Source: JACQQW01 sp964520655 (GTDB lineage: Bacteria; Omnitrophota; Gorgyraeia; Zapsychrales; Fredricksoniimonadaceae). From it: DNA of 64,000 nucleotides. Each line of letters starts with the position of its first letter. The first letter of the stretch is position 1. The DNA lies in contig CAZFNI010000003.1 of the NCBI GenBank assembly GCA_964520655.1, positions 124,001 through 188,000 on the forward strand, in the 5' to 3' direction. Below the pieces are notes generated by a model. The model was not told where the DNA came from and did no database searches. It saw only the letters and a program-made list of their open reading frames with translations. This document shows positions 59,584 to 64,000 of this stretch, piece by piece. The position numbers and the translations under genes are program-made.

Positions 59584-60610
59584 CCAGTGGTCTATGATCA
59601 AAGAGTCTTTTTCAAAACGCCGGGGTGCCATGGTCTGCCTTTGGGTCTTGATCGCGATGTATGTGTCTGCCCTGGCGGCGCCTTTGATCGCGCCCCATGC
59701 GTTTGACGATGAGGACCGCAATATGTCCTATTGCCCGCCGACAGCTGTTGAATTTGTTGATCAGGGGCGTTTAAGTATGCCGTTTGTTTACGGCAGACAT
59801 TTTGTCTTTGATGAGAACCATCGCCGGGTGTATGTCCTTGAGCGCAATAAGAAATATCCTTTACGTTTTTTTGCTCAAGGCCGGTTGGTCAGCGTCGATA
59901 AACCTGGAAGGCTGTATCTTCTAGGCGCAGACAGCCGGGGCAGGGATCTGTTCTCGCGCATCATTTACGGCGGGCGTATATCATTATCCATCGGGTTGTT
60001 GGGGGTTATGATCTCATTTAGCCTCGGGCTTATGATCGGAGGGGTCGCCGGCTACTGCGGCGGATGGGTGGATTCGCTTGTCATGAGGATCTGCGAGATG
60101 TTCATGCTTGTGCCGGGCTTTTATCTGCTGCTGGCCCTGCGCAGCGCTGTGCCGGCGAATTTTAATTCTGTTCAGGTCTATTTCATGATCGTCGTCATTC
60201 TAGCGTTTATCGGATGGGCTTCCCTTGCGCGCGTCATCCGGGGCATGGCGTTAAGCTTAAAGGAGAGGGATTATGTGGCAGCGGCCAGACTGCTGGGGGT
60301 CCCCGATGCTGTGATCATCATCCGTCATATCCTTCCACACACCGTTTCCTATTCGTTGGTGGCGATGATGCTGACCATTCCGGGTTATATTTTGTCTGAA
60401 TCAGGTTTAAGTTTGCTGGGGTTAGGCATAGAAGACCCTATTCCCAGCTGGGGTAATTTATTATCCGAAGCCATGGCGATAGTCCCGATCGCATTCGCCC
60501 CCTGGATCCTTCTGCCGGGGCTTGTCATATTTGTGACCATTGTCTGTTTTAATGTTGTCGGGGATGCGCTGCGTGATGCGTTAGACCCTATGATGGTGAG
60601 GGGGAAATGA
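59576..60610 (+). CDS. ABC transporter permease, OppC/DppC family
   Basis: 344 residues from the ATG at 59576, overlapping the OppB-like gene by eight bases. After the first helix an unusually long periplasmic segment (about residues 45-125) precedes LLGADSRGRDLFSRIIYGGRISL, the usual OppC entry. Five more helices and the loop AARLLGVPDAVIIIRHILPHTV follow. The long insert is like that of YejE-type permeases. Confidence 0.93.
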   Translation: MHSQWSMIKESFSKRRGAMVCLWVLIAMYVSALAAPLIAPHAFDDEDRNMSYCPPTAVEFVDQGRLSMPFVYGRHFVFDENHRRVYVLERNKKYPLRFFAQGRLVSVDKPGRLYLLGADSRGRDLFSRIIYGGRISLSIGLLGVMISFSLGLMIGGVAGYCGGWVDSLVMRICEMFMLVPGFYLLLALRSAVPANFNSVQVYFMIVVILAFIGWASLARVIRGMALSLKERDYVAAARLLGVPDAVIIIRHILPHTVSYSLVAMMLTIPGYILSESGLSLLGLGIEDPIPSWGNLLSEAMAIVPIAFAPWILLPGLVIFVTIVCFNVVGDALRDALDPMMVRGK

Positions 60611-61374
60611 TGACGGATGTATTGATGGTCAATGATTTAACGGTCACGGCGGGGCAGGCAACGATCCTCGATGGTGTGACTTTATCCATCCCAAAAGGAA
60701 AGATCGTTGGTATCGTCGGTGGTTCCGGCAGCGGCAAGACGACTTTGGGGCTGTCTATTTTAAATTTACTCCCTTCGGCCATGAAGATCAGGCGTGGAGA
60801 GGTGTTGTTTGGAAGCAGCGACCTTTTGACATTGCCGCAGGAAGATATTCGTCAGGTAAGGGGAGGAAAGATCGGCATGGTGTTCCAGGAGCCTCTTTCG
60901 GCATTCGATCCATTGTTTACCATTGGTTCACAGCTGGAAGAAACGCTGGCTGCCCATACGCGGTTAAATGGCGAAGATCGACGGGAAAAAGTACTGCAGG
61001 TGCTTACAAGCGTTGAGATCGACGATCCAAAACGCATCATGGCAAGCTTCCCGCATCAGTTAAGCGGCGGGTTGCGCCAGCGGGCTATGATCGCCCAGGC
61101 GATCATCTGCGGTCCCAAGGTGATCATCGCGGATGAAGCCACCAGCAGTCTTGATGTGACCATTCAGGCTAAGATCATCCGGCTGCTCAAAAAACTTAAC
61201 AGGGAGCAGGGCATGACGATCGTTTTTATCAGCCACGATCTGGGACTGGTGGGCTTTATGGCAGATGATGTGGCGGTCATGACCCAGGGACGGATCGTTG
61301 AATATGGGCCTGCTTCGCAGATCATGGAAGATCCTAAAGATAATTATACAAAAGAATTATTAAAGGCATATTGA
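60607..61374 (+). CDS. ABC transporter ATP-binding protein, OppD-like
   Basis: 255 residues, ATGA overlap. Walker A GGSGSGKTT (~38-46), the Q-loop VFQEPLSAFDPLFTIG, signature LSGGLRQR, Walker B VIIADEATSSLD and switch HDLG are complete. It is shorter than classical OppD (about 330 residues), lacking most of the C-terminal oligopeptide-specific extension. It powers import with its partner. Confidence 0.94.
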   Translation: MMTDVLMVNDLTVTAGQATILDGVTLSIPKGKIVGIVGGSGSGKTTLGLSILNLLPSAMKIRRGEVLFGSSDLLTLPQEDIRQVRGGKIGMVFQEPLSAFDPLFTIGSQLEETLAAHTRLNGEDRREKVLQVLTSVEIDDPKRIMASFPHQLSGGLRQRAMIAQAIICGPKVIIADEATSSLDVTIQAKIIRLLKKLNREQGMTIVFISHDLGLVGFMADDVAVMTQGRIVEYGPASQIMEDPKDNYTKELLKAY

Positions 61375-62081
61375 TGTCGATCCTGACAGTTAACACCATA
61401 TCCAGATCATTCGGCCCCCTAAAGGCGGTCGATGGTTTAAGTTTTGATCTTGTTCAAGGAAAGACCCTGGCGATCGTCGGGGAGTCAGGATGCGGTAAGA
61501 CAACGGCTGCCCGGATGATCGCGGGATTGATCAAACCGGATGCTGGGACCATCCAATGCGCAAAGCCGGTCCAGATGGTCTTTCAAGACCCCAACAGCAG
61601 TTTGGACCCTCTTTTTACTGTCAGACGGATATTAGAAGAGGCATTTTACGCTCAGCCGGGCGTATCTTCTAAGGAGCGCCACAAGCGCATCGTGGATATT
61701 TTAGCGGCAACGGGCTTAGAGTCCGCGATGCTGGGGCGTTTCTCCCATGAATTCAGCGGCGGACAGCGCCAGCGCATTGCTATTGCCCGGGCCCTGCTTG
61801 CCGATCCGGGGATCCTGGTCTTAGATGAGATCACCTCGGGGCTGGATGTGCTGGTGCAACAGCAGATCGTGGCTTTACTCAAGAGCGTTAAACAGCGTTT
61901 CGGCTTGTCTTATATTTTTATTTCTCACAATCTGCGTGTCGTTGCTTCCTTTGCTGATACAATAATCGTGATGCACAAAGGCCGTATTGTGGAATCAGGG
62001 GTTGCGGCTGAAGTTCTGAAAAATCCGCAAAAGACATATACCAAAGAACTTGTGGCTGCGGCCTTAACATTTAGGTGTTGA
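61374..62081 (+). CDS. ABC transporter ATP-binding protein, OppF-like
   Basis: 235 residues from the ATG at 61374 (TGATG with the previous stop). Walker A GESGCGKTT, Q-loop VFQDPNSSLDPLFTV, signature FSGGQRQR and Walker B ILVLDEITSGLD are present. Like its partner it is short for the family. Together these five genes form a complete importer. Confidence 0.93.
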   Translation: MSILTVNTISRSFGPLKAVDGLSFDLVQGKTLAIVGESGCGKTTAARMIAGLIKPDAGTIQCAKPVQMVFQDPNSSLDPLFTVRRILEEAFYAQPGVSSKERHKRIVDILAATGLESAMLGRFSHEFSGGQRQRIAIARALLADPGILVLDEITSGLDVLVQQQIVALLKSVKQRFGLSYIFISHNLRVVASFADTIIVMHKGRIVESGVAAEVLKNPQKTYTKELVAAALTFRC

Positions 62082-62084
62082 TCA

Positions 62085-64000
62085 ATGAGTGATCAATTCT
62101 GGAGCAAATTAAGTCATATCACCGGATTATTGGCGCTGGCCGCATTGATCGGATTAACGGCATTTGCCACCAATCTCGAGGTGAGGGATCTGGATATATG
62201 GCTTCATCTGCGTACCGGCCAATATATCGCTGAGCATCATACAGTCCCGCATGTGGATGTCCTTTCGAATACGATCGCCTCAAAACCCTGGACAAACCAC
62301 GAGTGGCTGTTCCAGCTGATCGTCTATCACATCCACCGTTTTGCCGGGTTTGACGGTTTGCTGACCATGCAGTCCGTCCTGGTGTGCCTGACCTTGTTAT
62401 TATTGTTTTTGATGACCTACCGCAGGGACAGGATCTTGCTAGGGGTCTATACGCTTTTATTGACCATGCTGGTCTTTCAGTCGCGCTTTACACTTCGTCC
62501 GGACCTTTTTAGTCTTTTCTTTTTTACTTTATTCATGAATATTCTCGCGTTCCATCTGGATCAGCGCAGGAGTATTATTGCCGCCGGGGTGATCCAGATT
62601 TTGTGGGCCAATATCCATGGATATTTCTTTTTCGGCCCGCTCCTAGTGTTGATCGCCCTTGTCTCCGAGTCGCTTAAACGTTTTGTGCCTCTTCCTTATG
62701 AATGGGGGAAGATCGGCCGGTTAAGCGACATGGAATACAAAAATCTCGGCATTATGTTCGTTGTCGTATTAGGGGCCTGTTTGTGCAACCCGTATTTTGT
62801 CGATGGGGCCTTATATCCTGTTCATGTGCTGTTCCGTTCAGCATCGGATACCAGGATCTTTTTCCAGTACATTACCGAACTCCAGCCTCCGTTCACCAAA
62901 AACTTCCTTACAGAATTACATGAAAATGTGCACTACAAGCTGATGCTCTTGATATCAGGGATGATGTTCTTTTTTAACCGCCGGAAGATCGATATTAGTG
63001 TGCTGCTGGTGTGGGTGGTGTTCCTGCTTTTTTCTCTGGTCGCTATCCGCAACCTTGTTTTCTTTGCCTGTGCGGCCTATCTGGTCATCATGATCAACAG
63101 CATGACCGTCGTCTTGACCGATATTTTGCCGCTGCGCTTTGATACTAAGAAATTCGAGTATATCACTTCGATCCTCGCGAAAGTGGCCTTGATCGGCTGG
63201 ATCCTCAATTGCACGGGTGATTTTGCCAACAGGGGCTATTTTGATTACGATACTTATAAGACGAAAATGGAGATCGGGGGGGTCAGCAAGAAAGTATATC
63301 CGCAGAAACCCGTTGATTTTATGATCGCTCAGGGCATACGCGGTAATATCTTTAATGATTTCAACAGCGGCGCGTATCTGATCGGGCGCATGTACCCGCA
63401 GGTCAAAGTGTTTATCGACGGACGAACGGAGGTTTACGGCGGGAAGTTCTTTGAGTATTATAAAAAGATCTGGGTGGACGGGGACAAAAAGACGCTGCTG
63501 GATGCGATCGAGCGTTATCATCTAACGGTTGCTTTTTTAAACGGAGCCAAACAGAACATTGTTCCCAAGACCATTCGGACTTTTTATAGTTTAAAAGACT
63601 GGAAATTGGTCTACTTTGACGAAGATGGGATGATCTTTTTAAAGAAGACACCTCAAAATCAACCGATCATTGACCGCTTCGCGGTCGATCTGACCAAATG
63701 GGAACCAAAGCCCATGGACTTAGTTAAGCTTGGTATGACCCGGGTCGTGCCGTGGCCCAATATAGCGAGGGCCAAATTGTTGATGGCGCTCAAATTAGAC
63801 GGGCCGGCGCTTAAAGAACTGAAGGTCGCGTTAAAGATCGCTCCGGAGGCTGTGGAAACATATGGACTTCTCGGCGACATTTATGGTCATCAGAAGAAAT
63901 ACCAATTGGCCTTCGAAAATTTCCGTATTGCGTCCGGCTTTAGTTCCAGCTATCATAATGTCATGGGGATGGCGTGGAGTTTGAACAAGATCGGAAAGCC
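62085..64000 (+). CDS. Large membrane protein with TPR-like C-terminal region, 3'-truncated
   Basis: The ATG at 62085 opens a frame without a stop to the end of the window (638 codons). It begins MSDQFWSKLSHITGLLALAA, followed by RDLDIWLHLRTGQYIAEHHT and SKPWTNHEWLFQLIVYHIHR, a periplasmic-loop pattern seen in uncharacterised GT-C-like membrane proteins. Eight to ten hydrophobic segments run to about residue 390. A soluble region with FNDFNSGAYLIGRMYPQVKVFIDGRTEVYGG follows, then TPR-like helices (LKELKVALKIAPEAVETYGLLGDIYGHQKKYQLAFENF). The function is unknown; link to cell-surface glycosylation is a guess. Confidence 0.78.
   Translation, partial: MSDQFWSKLSHITGLLALAALIGLTAFATNLEVRDLDIWLHLRTGQYIAEHHTVPHVDVLSNTIASKPWTNHEWLFQLIVYHIHRFAGFDGLLTMQSVLVCLTLLLLFLMTYRRDRILLGVYTLLLTMLVFQSRFTLRPDLFSLFFFTLFMNILAFHLDQRRSIIAAGVIQILWANIHGYFFFGPLLVLIALVSESLKRFVPLPYEWGKIGRLSDMEYKNLGIMFVVVLGACLCNPYFVDGALYPVHVLFRSASDTRIFFQYITELQPPFTKNFLTELHENVHYKLMLLISGMMFFFNRRKIDISVLLVWVVFLLFSLVAIRNLVFFACAAYLVIMINSMTVVLTDILPLRFDTKKFEYITSILAKVALIGWILNCTGDFANRGYFDYDTYKTKMEIGGVSKKVYPQKPVDFMIAQGIRGNIFNDFNSGAYLIGRMYPQVKVFIDGRTEVYGGKFFEYYKKIWVDGDKKTLLDAIERYHLTVAFLNGAKQNIVPKTIRTFYSLKDWKLVYFDEDGMIFLKKTPQNQPIIDRFAVDLTKWEPKPMDLVKLGMTRVVPWPNIARAKLLMALKLDGPALKELKVALKIAPEAVETYGLLGDIYGHQKKYQLAFENFRIASGFSSSYHNVMGMAWSLNKIGK

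Overview
The window is a surface-polysaccharide locus, all on the plus strand, followed by a housekeeping and transport operon. It looks like a Gram-negative-type bacterium from a little-studied phylum. My best guess is Omnitrophota (former OP3). That rests on one large protein at 41785-48611 whose N-terminal secreted domain and C-terminal GGIDFN-type domain resemble, from memory, the giant modular proteins of that group. No rRNA or tRNA gene is visible to test this. Two runs of ten N (25062-25071, 44326-44335) are assembly gaps that interrupt genes.

Layout. (1) 1-3340: the end of a family-2 glycosyltransferase and two tandem paralogous multi-pass membrane proteins of GT-C type. (2) 3358-40509: a consensus sigma-70 promoter and a 15-bp palindrome precede a small winged-helix regulator, then about 35 tightly packed genes that read as one operon. 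Within it, 3963-15944 looks like a nonulosonic-acid or related amino-sugar module (aminotransferase, aldo/keto reductase, asparagine-synthase-like protein, B12 radical SAM protein, SpsF-like cytidylyltransferase, PseB-like dehydratase, RmlD-like reductase, NeuB-like synthase, two GNATs). 15971-25663 holds transferases, a flippase and a gap-broken polymerase. 25675-34632 looks like a second acidic-sugar module (oxidoreductase, SIS isomerase, transaldolase-like and HpcH/HpaI aldolases, HAD phosphatase, two SDRs, KdsB-like CMP transferase, 2-hydroxyacid dehydrogenase). 35287-38910 has RmlB/RmlA-type dTDP-sugar genes, an epimerase and a GT4, and 38932-40509 a membrane protein.

(3) 40510-49038: an accessory island. 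It carries a Fic-domain protein, a very large secreted-looking protein (signal peptide, conserved N domain, seven ~90-residue repeats, SNF2 helicase, sigma-70-like segment, conserved C domain) and a small basic ORF. Two 87-bp direct repeats follow the Fic gene and the small ORF. The island is bracketed by two versions of the same gene 3' end, and the large gene is clearly more A/T-rich than its flanks. (4) 49087-54545: TagA/WecG-type transferase, initiating sugar-phosphate transferase, Gmd and Fcl for GDP-L-fucose, and a second O-antigen polymerase/ligase-like protein. (5) 54525-62081: a good promoter, then pgk, tpiA, secG and a five-gene oligopeptide-type ABC transporter. (6) 62085-64000: the start of a large membrane protein that runs off the window.

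Together, regions 1, 2 and 4 would make activated sugars (two likely CMP-linked acids, a dTDP-sugar, GDP-fucose), assemble a repeat unit on a lipid carrier, flip it and polymerise it. The island is the least expected part and the best candidate for an undescribed system.
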